Assembly: GCA_025363275.1 (NCBI GenBank)
Contig: JANYEE010000205.1
Coordinates: forward strand, 1 to 44,717
Source: Burkholderiales bacterium
Lineage (GTDB): Bacteria > Pseudomonadota > Gammaproteobacteria > Burkholderiales > Burkholderiaceae_C
DNA: 44,717 nt
Reading direction: 5' to 3'
Of this stretch, positions 1 to 8,385 are shown piece after piece. A model generated the notes under the pieces. It ran no database searches. It was given only the letters and a program-made list of their open reading frames with translations, and had not been told where the DNA came from. Each line of letters begins with the position of its first letter. Positions within the stretch are counted from its first letter, which is position 1. The position numbers and the translations under genes were made by a program.

Positions 1-659
1 GCCGCCACTTGGCTGGTCTTCAATGCCTGGATCTGGCTGGTCTTCAAAGCCGCTACGTCTTGCGTCTCCAAGGCCGCTACGTTGGTCGTGCTCAGAGACA
101 CCACTTGCGCTGTCGTCAGGCTTTGGACTTGCGCCGTGCTCAAGGCCACTACTTGCGCTGTCGTCAGTCCAAGGGCTACTTGGCCCGTGGTCAGCGCAGC
201 GACTTGCGCTGTCGTCAAGCCCGATTGGACTTGGTCGGTGGTGAGCACCGCAACCTGGCTGGTCTTCAGGGCCGCTACGTCACGGGTCTCCAACGCCGCC
301 ACTTGGGTGGTCGAGAGGGCCACAACCTGGCCTGTAGTGAGGCCTTGGATTTGGCCTGTGGTCAGTGCAACGACTTGGGCTGTGGTCAGCCCGGATTGCA
401 CCTGATCGCTCGTCAATGCCACCACTTGGGAAGTTTTCAGCGCAGCCAGTTGCGTCGTCGTCAAACCACCATTGATTTGATCGGTAGTCAACGCCTGGAT
501 ATTTGCCGTGGTCAGCGCTGCAACCTGAGAGGTTTTCAGCGTCGCAAATTGTGCGGTGGTAAAGGCCCTGACTTGGTCTGTTGTCAAAGCAACATAGTCA
601 GCGGTCGAGAATGCGCTTAGTTGCGTGGTAGTCAGCACCGCGATTTGCGCTGACGTCAT
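1..659 (-). repeat. In-frame 24-bp tandem repeat array with a 222-bp higher-order period
   Basis: The repeat gene is made of imperfect 24-bp units (27 bp for the Gly-containing units). A higher-order duplication is visible: GGCTGGTCTTC at 35-45 recurs at 257-267, an offset of 222 bp (74 codons), and the flanking sequence is similar. At protein level units 15-17 (LSTTQVAA, LETRDVAA, LKTSQVAV) match units 24-26 (LSTTNVAA, LETQDVAA, LKTSQIQA). All units stay in frame, so the array is coding. Confidence 0.85.
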
Positions 660-680
660 TCCATTAAAACCAATTGCCAT
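1..680 (-). CDS. Octapeptide-repeat (LTTxQVxA) protein, C-terminus cut by window edge
   Basis: Reading frame starts at ATG 680-678 and stays open to the left edge (226 complete codons, no stop), so the protein is longer than seen. An AGGGG ribosome site (687-691) lies 6 nt upstream. After a 7-residue leader the protein is 27 tandem units of 8 residues, consensus LTTxQVxA; four units (8, 11, 18, 20) are 9 residues with a Gly near the end. It has no Sec signal peptide, no Cys or Trp, few charges, and aromatics only in the first 50 residues. Each unit looks like a short helix with a Thr N-cap and a Gln/Asp capping partner (inference). A strong sigma-28 promoter precedes it and fliT-fliS-fliD lie upstream on the same strand, so it is probably a late flagellar gene. 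I recall similar repeats labelled as heme-utilisation or adhesion proteins in Comamonadaceae, but the function is unknown. Confidence 0.85.
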   Translation of the reverse strand, partial: MAIGFNGMTSAQIAVLTTTQLSAFSTADYVALTTDQVRAFTTAQFATLKTSQVAALTTANIQALTTDQINGGLTTTQLAALKTSQVVALTSDQVQSGLTTAQVVALTTGQIQGLTTGQVVALSTTQVAALETRDVAALKTSQVAVLTTDQVQSGLTTAQVAALTTGQVALGLTTAQVVALSTAQVQSLTTAQVVSLSTTNVAALETQDVAALKTSQIQALKTSQVA

Positions 681-764
681 GTTGAACCCCTAAACAAGCC
701 AAAAACACCCAAACCTGGCATTTGGTAACAAATTGATACCAAACGGATTACCAGTATCTTTGTT

Positions 765-791
765 TTATCGGCAAATTGGTCAACAGATTTA
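765..791 (-). promoter_or_regulatory. Sigma-28 (FliA) promoter of the octapeptide-repeat gene
   Basis: Read on the minus strand, TAAATCTG (784-791) is followed after 11 nt by GCCGATAA (765-772). The -10 matches the enterobacterial sigma-28 consensus in all 8 positions, and the -35 core TAAA is at the canonical 15-nt spacing. The predicted leader is about 75 nt and contains a 7-bp hairpin (721-727 with 737-743). No other gene lies between this promoter and the repeat gene. Confidence 0.8.
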
Positions 792-921
792 GCCGTGAAA
801 AGTGGAATTTTTGGCTTATTTAGTCTGAGCCGAAGCTGAATTTCAAGCGAACTCGTTAGATTCGCACCAAAATAGTGCGATGCCAGACCCCGAGGAGTCT
901 AAAGCCTTACGAATCAACGAC

Positions 922-1212
922 TTAATGTAAGAAGGCCGGAGTGCCAGAAGTGGCTTGGTCGAAATGCGCAAGCCAAGGTTCGGCCAAATAGCGGATTTGG
1001 GCATCGTTGTGCAAGATACGACGCATGATTTTTGATTTTTCAATCCGAGATGCCACATCGAGCTCCTCGGTCTTGGCATGGCGCCTAAGTTGCTCGATCA
1101 GCACTGCACAGGTGCCTTCGTAGCGAACAACGCCATCCCAGTCCTCAGCCTTGGCAGCCTCCAACATACGGGCACTGCTGTCTTCAATAGCTTTGTAATA
1201 GTCAATCAACAT
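922..1212 (-). CDS. fliT: Flagellar export chaperone FliT
   Basis: 96-residue, all-helical, acidic protein with the FliT pattern: an early MLxxAxxxDWD segment, a central ExxCxxLIxxL helix (about residues 33-42) and a C-terminal helical region. FliT binds the C-terminus of the cap protein FliD in the cytoplasm and, in enterobacteria, also antagonises FlhDC. It is the third gene of a minus-strand fliD-fliS-fliT order, 24 nt after the fliS stop. ATG at 1212 has an AGGAG site 8 nt upstream. FliT is poorly conserved in sequence, so the assignment rests on length, pattern and position. Confidence 0.8.
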   Translation of the reverse strand: MLIDYYKAIEDSSARMLEAAKAEDWDGVVRYEGTCAVLIEQLRRHAKTEELDVASRIEKSKIMRRILHNDAQIRYLAEPWLAHFDQATSGTPAFLH

Positions 1213-1236
1213 CAGGAAGCTCCTACTTTCAACGCG

Positions 1237-1656
1237 TCAAACCGGTTGCAAATAGGCTGGTCCTCGCCCGTTGATCTGCTTCCATCCGCCGGAAATCTGC
1301 GCGATCAGTGCATTGACTTCATCCAGAATAACTACGTCGTTCTTCAGATTGGCCAACACGAGACGTGCTGCGCAGTAGGTGTACAACGCATCCAAGTTGA
1401 CGGCTAAGTCACCACCATTTTCCATGTCCAGGGGAGCTTTCAGGCCCTCTTCCAGAATGCGAACGGCGTCGCTAATTTGCTTGCATTTTGCGGGTACGTC
1501 ACTGGCTTGGATCGCCAATTTAGCGCTTCCTATGGCACGCTGCAGTGCATCAAAAAGCAGATTTACCAGTTGGTGCGGGTCTGCCATATCCACGCTTGCC
1601 TCAATGCTGGCACGCTTGTAAGCAGAAGCTGAACGGGCGCTGACTGAGCTAAACAT
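1237..1656 (-). CDS. fliS: Flagellin-specific export chaperone FliS
   Basis: 139-residue helical protein starting MFSSVSARSASAYKR. It has the typical FliS features: N-terminal AYxxxxIEASVxxADPHQLV, then LLFDALQRAI, and a C-terminal helix ending in GGW. It caps the C-terminal D0 region of flagellin and prevents premature polymerisation in the cytoplasm. I chose ATG 1656 because AAAGGA lies about 7 nt upstream and family members start here; an upstream in-frame start at 1692 would add 12 unconserved residues. It lies between fliD and fliT, with a candidate weak sigma-28 promoter just upstream. Confidence 0.92.
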   Translation of the reverse strand: MFSSVSARSASAYKRASIEASVDMADPHQLVNLLFDALQRAIGSAKLAIQASDVPAKCKQISDAVRILEEGLKAPLDMENGGDLAVNLDALYTYCAARLVLANLKNDVVILDEVNALIAQISGGWKQINGRGPAYLQPV

Positions 1657-1682
1657 GGCAATTCCTTTTTCTCTTGCACTAT

Positions 1683-1709
1683 GTATCGACAATATTTTTG
1701 CCGACTAAA
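1683..1709 (-). promoter_or_regulatory. Candidate weak sigma-28 promoter of fliST
   Basis: On the minus strand TTTA (1706-1709) and GTCGATAC (1683-1690) are spaced by 15 nt. The -10 matches GCCGATAA in 6 of 8 positions; the -35 is poor (2 of 4 core bases). It would give a leader of about 20 nt before the fliS start, a plausible arrangement. The match is much weaker than those of fliC and flgM. Confidence 0.3.
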
Positions 1710-1748
1710 GCTTTTTACGTCAGTGGTGATTTATATCTGCCCATTTTT

Positions 1749-1805
1749 GCTATCGAAATAATAGCTTGCGAGGTATACTTCACAAGGGCCACAGCCATTT
1801 TTGAC
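1749..1805 (+). repeat. Dispersed approximately 55-bp repeat, copy A (fliD-fliS gap)
   Basis: Starts GCTATCGAAATAATAGCTTG and contains CACAAGGGCCACAGCC. It aligns with copies near 9279, 33710, 37614 and 37991 as GCTA-n(8-9)-ATAGCT-n(~18)-AnnAGGGCnAnnGGCC. It occupies most of the fliD-fliS intergenic region. From memory this resembles a short repeat widespread in Comamonadaceae genomes. Confidence 0.65.
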
Positions 1806-1812
1806 TAGAAAT

Positions 1813-4380
1813 CTAACCCCTAGAATTATTCCACGTCGCCACCTGCTGGGACACATAGGCATTCAAGGCGTTCAGGTTAGCCATTTTGGCATCTAGCGCA
1901 CTGTACTGTTTGCGCAACCGAGCCTCTGTCAAAGCCGCTTTCTCGTTCACCCGGGTTTGCTCAGCGCCGTTTTGAACCAATTCTTTGTCCAAAGCCGCCG
2001 CCTTACTCGCTACGACGCCTCCCGTCGATATCGCCCCCTTCGCAAAGTTGGCGAACTTCAGCGCAAACCCATTGGTGGCAGCGTTTTTGTTGTCGGTAGT
2101 GAAAAGCTTCTGCAGTTCAGCACCGTTATTGGCCGCCGCGCTGAGCTTCATGATGTTGACGGATAGGGAGCCGTCCAATTGACGCTCGATGCCCACTTCG
2201 TTCAAGCGTTTGTAGGTCGACCCATTGCTTACCGAACCCAGCATATTGCGCAGCAAATTTTGTAGACCCACTACGGATGAATCTGCCTGGAACAACGATG
2301 CTTTCTTTGTCGTGGCGTCGTACTTGGTCAGGTCAGACAAATTGGCAGCTAGCGCGTTATACGCAGTCACAAAGTCCTGGACATTGCGCACCGCACCCGT
2401 TACGTCCTCACGAACCGACATATTGACCGAAGATTTGACCTCTCCCGATGTGCCGTACCCTTGCGTCGTGGTTGCCAGCAAATTAATGGTCACACCAGGC
2501 AAATTTTCAGACAGCGTGTTGGTCTTGGAGGTCACCGCCAATCCATTGATACGGGCCTTGGCGTCTTGGCCGTATTGCGCTGGGATACCGGACCCTGCCA
2601 TTCCAAAGGAGCTCGTTTGTGGGTCATAAGCCAGCCTTGAGAGACCTGCATTGTCCGTATTGACGCCGTCACCCGTGTCGGTCACCTGAACCCGAAATCC
2701 CGCATCAGCACCCGTGTTCTTGGAGACCAATTGAAGGCGCTCTGTCGTCCCGTCTTTAAATACGGACGCCAAAACGCCGAAATTGGCAGCGTTAATTTTG
2801 GAAGCGATGGAACTGACAGTGTCTGTGGCCGTAACCGAGATGGCAACATCCGAGCTGCTTGCGGCCGCAGTGAATGTGGGCCGCGCGGCAGCAAGGCCAT
2901 TGGTGGCGTTAGTTACCGCCGTGGTTGCGTTGGCAACATTCTGGTTGGCCGTGGCCACATCGGCCGTGGTTACTTGCTGCGCGGATGCTTTTGAAGCTGT
3001 AACTCCGTTTGCCGCAGCGGCGTCTGAAGCCGCTTGCAACTGCGCAGCCAAGGCTGCAGCCTTGGTAGCCGCCGCCGCCGCGGCATTAGCGACCGCCACC
3101 ACTTGGGCTGCATCCGCGTTGTCGCGGTTAGTCGTGGCAGAAGAAAGTGCGGATGAGGCAGCATCCCGAGCATTTTGCGCGACCACTGCCGCTGCATTGG
3201 CAGCCGATGCGGCTGATGCAGCGGCCGTTGCAGCACTGGATGCCGCAACGGAACTAGCCTTCAAACCCGAGGTTGTACTGGCAGCTTGCGCAGGGTCTGA
3301 ACCGGCGCCTGAAATCAACGCGTCTACAGATGTTTTTACGGTCGGGTAGGACGCTCCCAATGCGCCGTAGGCTATCTTGACCGCGGCAAACGCAGAGTCT
3401 TCTGCCCCCTGCAGAGTAGGTGTCGCGTGGTCATTGGCAGCAATCGCCGAGACCCAAGCCGTGTAGGCATTTGAAAACGTTGCTACTTTGGACCCATCGA
3501 CGTCGGTATTTACAAAATTAGCGATGCGGGTCGCTGCATCAATATCGCTATCACGAGAGGTCTGAAATGCGCTCAAGGCGTTCGCAGCATCCGAGGCTCT
3601 GGTTGACGAGGTTGTGCTGGCCGCACTCGCCGCATTGTTGGCGGCAGTCAGTGCGCCGTCTTTGGTGCTGAAATCCAGTGTTGCACCGTTGAAGCTGTTT
3701 GTCGTTGTCAAGGCCGAAGCATTAGCGGCATTGAGTACCGATGTTGCAGACGAATCAGCACTGGTCGCAACACCCAGACTGTTGTTGGCGTTGAGTAACG
3801 CGGCGTTGGCGGCACCTGACACTAAAGTCGCTGCCGCTAAATCACTGTCAGCTGTCACCAACGAAGCTGATTTGGCCGCCAAATTGGCCTGTGCGGTTAC
3901 TAGCGCGGCTTGCGCGGCTGGCAGTGCCAAGTCCGCAGCGTTGACACCGGCATTATCGGTACCGGCGTTTGTGGATACTCCGTTCCATTTGCCAATACGG
4001 AACGTCAAGGTACCTGCACCTACCGCAGTGCCTGCCGTCAAAGCCGCAGAAGAGCTGGACTGCGTCGTCGCTAGAGCGTCAATGTCAAGCGTGAAGGAGG
4101 TTGCCACGGTCGTGCTGGTCGTGCTGATGGTCGCTGCAGCCGTGTTCGACGACGTAGCGGTGCGTGCCGTCCAGGCACTGGCTGATGCAATGCGGGTGGA
4201 ATTATCAGCGAGGGAGGAAAACTGGGACTGGATCTGTCCGAAGGCCGAAATCTTATTTTTCTCGAAGCTCGCTTTGGCTTCCAAAACTTTTAGGGGCTGC
4301 CTCTCCAAAGCGGTCAGCTTGGTCACGATACTCTCAGAATCGAGTCCACTGCCAATGCCGAGCGATGAAATGGTAGCCAT
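1813..4380 (-). CDS. fliD: Flagellar filament cap FliD with a large Ala-rich insertion
   Basis: FliD forms the cap at the filament tip and folds incoming flagellin. Residues 1-136 carry the conserved FliD N-terminus (SSLGIGSGLDSESIVTKLTALE, split here only for naming) and the start of domain D2. Residues about 501-855 contain the remainder: a flagellin-IN-like segment (about 505-575), the FliD_C region and a C-terminal helix ending YVSQQVATWNNSRG. Between them, about residues 137-500, is an Ala/Ser/Thr/Asn-rich predicted helical block absent from ordinary FliD of about 450-500 residues. The reading frame is intact across it. ATG 4380 has a perfect AGGAGG site 5 nt upstream. It is followed by fliS and fliT; no clear sigma-28 promoter was seen immediately upstream. 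Confidence 0.95.
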   Translation of the reverse strand: MATISSLGIGSGLDSESIVTKLTALERQPLKVLEAKASFEKNKISAFGQIQSQFSSLADNSTRIASASAWTARTATSSNTAAATISTTSTTVATSFTLDIDALATTQSSSSAALTAGTAVGAGTLTFRIGKWNGVSTNAGTDNAGVNAADLALPAAQAALVTAQANLAAKSASLVTADSDLAAATLVSGAANAALLNANNSLGVATSADSSATSVLNAANASALTTTNSFNGATLDFSTKDGALTAANNAASAASTTSSTRASDAANALSAFQTSRDSDIDAATRIANFVNTDVDGSKVATFSNAYTAWVSAIAANDHATPTLQGAEDSAFAAVKIAYGALGASYPTVKTSVDALISGAGSDPAQAASTTSGLKASSVAASSAATAAASAASAANAAAVVAQNARDAASSALSSATTNRDNADAAQVVAVANAAAAAATKAAALAAQLQAASDAAAANGVTASKASAQQVTTADVATANQNVANATTAVTNATNGLAAARPTFTAAASSSDVAISVTATDTVSSIASKINAANFGVLASVFKDGTTERLQLVSKNTGADAGFRVQVTDTGDGVNTDNAGLSRLAYDPQTSSFGMAGSGIPAQYGQDAKARINGLAVTSKTNTLSENLPGVTINLLATTTQGYGTSGEVKSSVNMSVREDVTGAVRNVQDFVTAYNALAANLSDLTKYDATTKKASLFQADSSVVGLQNLLRNMLGSVSNGSTYKRLNEVGIERQLDGSLSVNIMKLSAAANNGAELQKLFTTDNKNAATNGFALKFANFAKGAISTGGVVASKAAALDKELVQNGAEQTRVNEKAALTEARLRKQYSALDAKMANLNALNAYVSQQVATWNNSRG

Positions 4381-4469
4381 AGCAACCTCCTAAACTTTGC
4401 GATATTTGTGGAGTGTCCCACTTTCAAACCTTTTGTAAAGCCTGAAAAACACCCCATTTCCCATGACAT

Positions 4470-4503
4470 AAAAGCGGCAACAGGCCAAAACCTGCTGCCG
4501 CTT
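4470..4503 (-). terminator. Rho-independent terminator of fliC
   Basis: AAGCGGCAACAGG (4472-4484), a 6-nt loop and CCTGCTGCCGCTT (4491-4503) form a 13-bp stem with one mismatch, followed on the minus strand by TTTTAT. It lies 47 nt after the fliC stop and separates fliC from fliD. Confidence 0.85.
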
Positions 4504-4549
4504 AATCAGTGACAAACTAAGTCACTTGCCTCTCATTGTCCCTTTGCGT

Positions 4550-6028
4550 TTAACGCAGCAGAGCCAGTACGCCCTGTGGCAACTGGTTGGCCTGGGCCAC
4601 CATCGCCGTACCGGCCTGCTGCAGAATCTGCGCACGAGACAAGTTAGCGGTTTCAATGGCGAAGTCCGCATCTTGAATACGTGAACGCGATGCGCTCAAG
4701 TTGTCAGAACTGGTTTGCAGATTGGCAATGGTCGACTCAAAGCGCGATTGCAAAGCGCCGAAGGAAGCGCGCTGGCCATTCACTGCAGACAGAGCAGAAT
4801 CAACGGCTGACAAGGTGCGGTTAGCAGCATCCACGTTGGAAACGTCAAACGTATTGACAGCTTGCAACTGGGAAGCGGCGGTAGCAGAGGAAAAGAAGTC
4901 GGTCGTTGCAGCCACACCGCTCAAACCGAACGTCTTGTTGGAGTCCAGTGTTAGCGCGCCAGTGGTAACGGCAGTTGTTCCAGCGTCCACCGAAGCACCA
5001 CCCACCAACGCACCGGCTGTCGAACCAGTGTTGCCGACCACCGTGATGTTATTACCGGAGGCATTGGTCAGTGTGATACCGCTACCTGCATCGTTGAGCT
5101 TGGCAGTTACACCGGTTTGCGACGCCTTATCGTTGAAGGCGGTAATTGCACCCGCCAAACCGTCTGCCGTGTTACCTGTGGTGGCAAACGAAATAGTCAC
5201 AGCGTTGGTATTGTCAGAAGTGACATTCAAAGAGAAAGTACCGGTGCCGAACGCTGTAGCGTCGATTTCAGTGCGGGCAGTCGCGGTCACATTGGTCTTG
5301 GCCGTTTGCGCATTGACCAAAGCGGCTACGTCCTTCGCTGTGGCGGCGGCAGCAACGGTGATTGTCGATGTCCCAGATGAGCCATTGACAGTGAAATCGC
5401 CACCGACAACACGGCTGGCAGCAGCGGAGCTGGAAGCCACTGCGTTAGCCGTACTACCTTGTACCAAATCACCCCGGGTGCTGGTAGCAGATGCTACGAC
5501 AGACCCAATACGGTTGTTACCGTACTTGCTGGTAGTGAAGTTGGCAGTCGTCGCGGTAATCGTTTGATTGGCATTGGCACCCACCTGGAAAGTAGCAGAG
5601 CCCAAGCTACCGTCCAGAATGTTCTGGCCGTTGAATTGGGTCGTCTTGGCAATGCGATCCAGTTCTGAAGTCAACTGACCCACTTCAGCATTCAACGCTG
5701 CACGGTCCGAAGCTGAGTTAGTAGCGTTAACAGACTGAACCGCCAATTCACGGACACGCTGCAAAATGGTACCGGCCGCGCCCAGTGAACCTTCAGCCAC
5801 CTGCGCCAGAGAAATACCGTCATTGGCATTGCGAGCCGCTTGCTGCGAGCCACGAATTTGCGATGTAAACCGGTCGGCAATCGCCAAACCGGCAGCGTCG
5901 TCCTTGGCGCTGTTAATGCGCAAGCCGGATGACAAACGTTGAATCGAAGTGCTCAGCGACACCTGGCTGGTAGCTAGGTTGCGTTGAGCTGTCAACGAGT
6001 TGATATTGGTATTGATGGTAGCTGCCAT
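4550..6028 (-). CDS. fliC: Flagellin FliC (flagellin 1)
   Basis: 492-residue flagellin, exported through the flagellar type III apparatus to form the filament. The N-terminal D0/D1 region (about residues 1-170) has [14 protein letters not shown] and the [20 protein letters not shown] signature; the C-terminal D1/D0 region (about 400-492) ends [13 protein letters not shown]. The variable centre contains a flagellin-IN-type motif (about 215-320). ATG 6028 has TAGGAG 8 nt upstream. It has its own strong sigma-28 promoter and terminator, so it is likely a monocistronic, highly expressed gene. It is about as similar to the divergent flagellin at 6464 as recent paralogues usually are, including the central domain, indicating gene duplication. 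Confidence 0.97.
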   Translation of the reverse strand: MAATINTNINSLTAQRNLATSQVSLSTSIQRLSSGLRINSAKDDAAGLAIADRFTSQIRGSQQAARNANDGISLAQVAEGSLGAAGTILQRVRELAVQSVNATNSASDRAALNAEVGQLTSELDRIAKTTQFNGQNILDGSLGSATFQVGANANQTITATTANFTTSKYGNNRIGSVVASATSTRGDLVQGSTANAVASSSAAASRVVGGDFTVNGSSGTSTITVAAAATAKDVAALVNAQTAKTNVTATARTEIDATAFGTGTFSLNVTSDNTNAVTISFATTGNTADGLAGAITAFNDKASQTGVTAKLNDAGSGITLTNASGNNITVVGNTGSTAGALVGGASVDAGTTAVTTGALTLDSNKTFGLSGVAATTDFFSSATAASQLQAVNTFDVSNVDAANRTLSAVDSALSAVNGQRASFGALQSRFESTIANLQTSSDNLSASRSRIQDADFAIETANLSRAQILQQAGTAMVAQANQLPQGVLALLR

Positions 6029-6463
6029 TTGGATAACTCCTAAGTAAAACTCACCTAATCCGGCGAAATGCCGATCTCAACGCCAACATTGCTGCTGGCC
6101 GCCATGACCGGCGCGCCGCACTTGACGCCTTCCGGACGACGAACTCATAAGAGCCCGTTAGGATAGTTTTCGGGTGATCCCAGGAAAACTTTAGCAACTT
6201 CAGATCCTCCAACCAACTACCACGCGAAATTTCGACTGGAATTTCGATAAGCCCGGTCTTTCGCCGCTATCTACAAGAAACCAGGGTTTACCCCTATCAA
6301 GATTTGTCAGCACTGGCAAATTTGGCGGGTTTTCCCCGCGCTTATCACCCAAATACCAAAAGCTGGCATCTCCAGAATTCACCCATCGTTACTGATTGTC
6401 TGCAGGTAAGCAGGCTTTGCAATCGGCGGCGACGCTGATTTGTATCTTTTAAGGAGTTTCGCA
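6029..6463. other. Divergent flagellin intergenic region
   Basis: 435 bp between the two flagellin starts. It holds the fliC sigma-28 promoter and leader on the minus side. On the plus side I see no good sigma-28 match for flagellin 2; the best are TTCGATAA near 6243 without a -35, and TCAAGATT-N11-GCAAATTT near 6297. A small GCGGG/CCCGC hairpin lies near 6327-6341. No gene is supported here. Confidence 0.6.
6167..6193 (-). promoter_or_regulatory. Sigma-28 (FliA) promoter of fliC
   Basis: On the minus strand TAAAGTTT (6186-6193) is a perfect 8/8 match to the sigma-28 -35, and CCCGAAAA (6167-6174) matches the -10 in 6 of 8 positions at the canonical 11-nt spacing. The fliC leader would be about 130 nt, unusually long, and contains the palindrome CGGCGCGCCG (6109-6118). 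Confidence 0.85.
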
Positions 6464-8035
6464 ATGGCCTCAACTATCAACACCAATATTCAGTCGCTGA
6501 CTGCGCAGCGCAACCTGTCGGCTTCGCAGATGGCAATGAACACCTCGATGGCACGTTTGTCATCGGGGCTACGGATTAACAGCGCCAAGGACGACGCTGC
6601 AGGCCTGGCCATCAGCGAACGCATGACCTCGCAAGTGCGAGGCCTGAACCAAGCAGCCCGCAACGCTAACGACGGCATCTCATTGTCGCAAGTTGCAGAA
6701 GGCGCCCTGGGCAGTGCGTCCGCCACATTGCAGCGTATCCGTGAGTTGGCAGTGCAGTCTGCCAATGCCACCAACTCTGCATCGGACCGAGCCGCGCTGC
6801 AAGCTGAAGTGGGACAGTTGACCAATGAGCTGGAGCGAATCGCTCAGACCACGCAGTTCAACGGCCAGAATCTGCTCGACGGAAGCTTTACATCTGCCGA
6901 CTTTCAGGTGGGTGCAAATGCTAACCAGCGCATAACTGCCACCACTGCCAACTTCAGCACGACGAAATACGGAGGCAACCGAATCGGTTATCTGCCTGCC
7001 ATTCCGGGCAGCACCAAGGGCGACCTGATGCTGGGCACCGCTAGCGCAGCCGCTATTCCGCCATCAGCGAGCGCCGCCAGCAGGGTCGCAGCGGCTGGCG
7101 ACTTTGTAGTGAACGGAGCTTCAGGCAGTGCAACGATTGCATACCCGGCTGCCGCAAGCGCGAAAACGGTGGCGGCGCTAGTCAACGCTCAGGCCGGTGT
7201 GACCAATGTCACTGCTACCGCCTTAACAGAAATTGACCTAAACAACTTCGCCCCAGCAGCAACTCCGGCGGGTTCTGGTAATTTTTCGCTCAGCGTAGCA
7301 TCCAATAATGCATCAGCAGTCACCGTATCCTTCTCGACTGCGGGCAACTCGTCAGACGGCTTAGCCTCTGCCATCAGCGCTTTCAACGACAAGAGCTCCC
7401 AAACCGGTGTCGTGGCCAAACTTAACCAGGCTGGCACTGGGATCACGTTGACCAACCTCGCAGGTTCGGACATCCAACTTGTCAACAACTCAGTCACGGA
7501 CACATTCGATGCGGTGAATATTGCGGTGGACACGACGCCAATACCGCCCCTACCTCCCGTCATCACACCCACTGCGTTTGCGGTGGGTGCCGCAGGGGGA
7601 ACCGCCGTTATCACTGGGGCTGTGACTCTGGATTCGGACAAAACCTTTGGCACCAGTGCCGGATCTGCGAGCAACACCACCGACTTTTTCAACGTCACCA
7701 CAGCGTCTTCTCAGTTGCAGGCAGTGAATTCCTTCGACATCTCCAATGTAGATTCCGCTAACCGTACGCTCGCAGCCGTAGATTCTGCATTGTCAGCAGT
7801 GAACGGTCAGCGCGCCAAATTCGGCGCGTTGCAATCCCGCTTTGAAGCGACGATTTTGAGTTTGAACACGATGTCGGAGAACGTCTCAGCATCACGCTCG
7901 CGCATTCAGGATGCGGACTTCGCGATGGAAACTGCCAATTTGGCCCGTACACAGATCTTGCAACAAGCCGGCACGGCGATGGTGGCACAGGCCAATCAGT
8001 TACCCCAATCCGTTTTGCAATTGCTCAAGGGCTAA
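6464..8035 (+). CDS. fliC: Second flagellin (FliC2)
   Basis: 523-residue flagellin paralogue with conserved D0/D1 ends: [18 protein letters not shown] at the N-terminus with [20 protein letters not shown], and [14 protein letters not shown] at the C-terminus. The central variable region is about 30 residues longer than in fliC and includes a Pro-rich stretch ([13 protein letters not shown], near residue 358). ATG 6464 was chosen because AAGGAG lies 7 nt upstream; a TTG at 6440 would add 8 residues. It is divergent from fliC and precedes flhDC by 350 bp. No clear sigma-28 promoter and no strong terminator were found, so its expression may differ from that of fliC. Confidence 0.96.
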   Translation: MASTINTNIQSLTAQRNLSASQMAMNTSMARLSSGLRINSAKDDAAGLAISERMTSQVRGLNQAARNANDGISLSQVAEGALGSASATLQRIRELAVQSANATNSASDRAALQAEVGQLTNELERIAQTTQFNGQNLLDGSFTSADFQVGANANQRITATTANFSTTKYGGNRIGYLPAIPGSTKGDLMLGTASAAAIPPSASAASRVAAAGDFVVNGASGSATIAYPAAASAKTVAALVNAQAGVTNVTATALTEIDLNNFAPAATPAGSGNFSLSVASNNASAVTVSFSTAGNSSDGLASAISAFNDKSSQTGVVAKLNQAGTGITLTNLAGSDIQLVNNSVTDTFDAVNIAVDTTPIPPLPPVITPTAFAVGAAGGTAVITGAVTLDSDKTFGTSAGSASNTTDFFNVTTASSQLQAVNSFDISNVDSANRTLAAVDSALSAVNGQRAKFGALQSRFEATILSLNTMSENVSASRSRIQDADFAMETANLARTQILQQAGTAMVAQANQLPQSVLQLLKG

Positions 8036-8385
8036 ACACCTACTGAGCCTATCGACTTGGCAACGTTCTTTGATCGACCAAAGCCGTAACGCTTGGGCGC
8101 ACAGAAACATTCGCAAAAAAAGTTCTCGGGTCGAGACCCCCACTTGTCGGTAGACAAATTGGCGCTGGTTCCGATCACCTAACTACGGGCGGACTACTTG
8201 GCTTCTCGGATCTGAGTGCCCGAGTAATCGCAAGCCAAAACGCGGTGCTTGTAGGAGTTTCGCTTACAGACTTTTGTCGTTTACCTGACGTGCGCATTAG
8301 CCGTTTTCTGATTTAAGTTTTGCGTCTGGCCGCCCAGAATTGACTCCATGGTGATTCACACGAATGACCCCACCAGGAGCGCAAA
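8036..8385. other. flhDC upstream region
   Basis: 350 bp between flagellin 2 and flhD. I see a small GGGTC/GACCC inverted repeat near 8130-8142 and a nested hairpin at 8198-8238: TTGGCTT with AAGCCAA outside, CTCGG with CCGAG inside. No convincing terminator for flagellin 2 and no assignable -35/-10 or CRP site for flhDC were found. No gene is supported here. Confidence 0.5.

Noticed and set aside
9-620. Long open frame on the plus strand across the repeat array
   Set aside because: It is the complement of the in-frame octapeptide array, Arg/Cys/His/Gln-rich, without a ribosome site. The minus frame has a start, ribosome site and promoter.
1-660. CRISPR-like or noncoding satellite array
   Set aside because: Units are contiguous, diverged and exactly in frame at 24 or 27 bp, with no unique spacers.
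3614-4393. Plus-strand open frame opposite the fliD insertion (and a similar one at 2783-3349)
   Set aside because: Antisense shadows of Ala-rich codons; no start signals and the minus frame is a clear FliD.
4701-5567. Plus-strand open frame opposite fliC
   Set aside because: Shadow of a conserved flagellin gene with strong promoter and terminator.
8345-8365. CRP site before flhDC
   Set aside because: GGTGATTCACA lacks the 6-bp spacer between TGTGA and TCACA half-sites.
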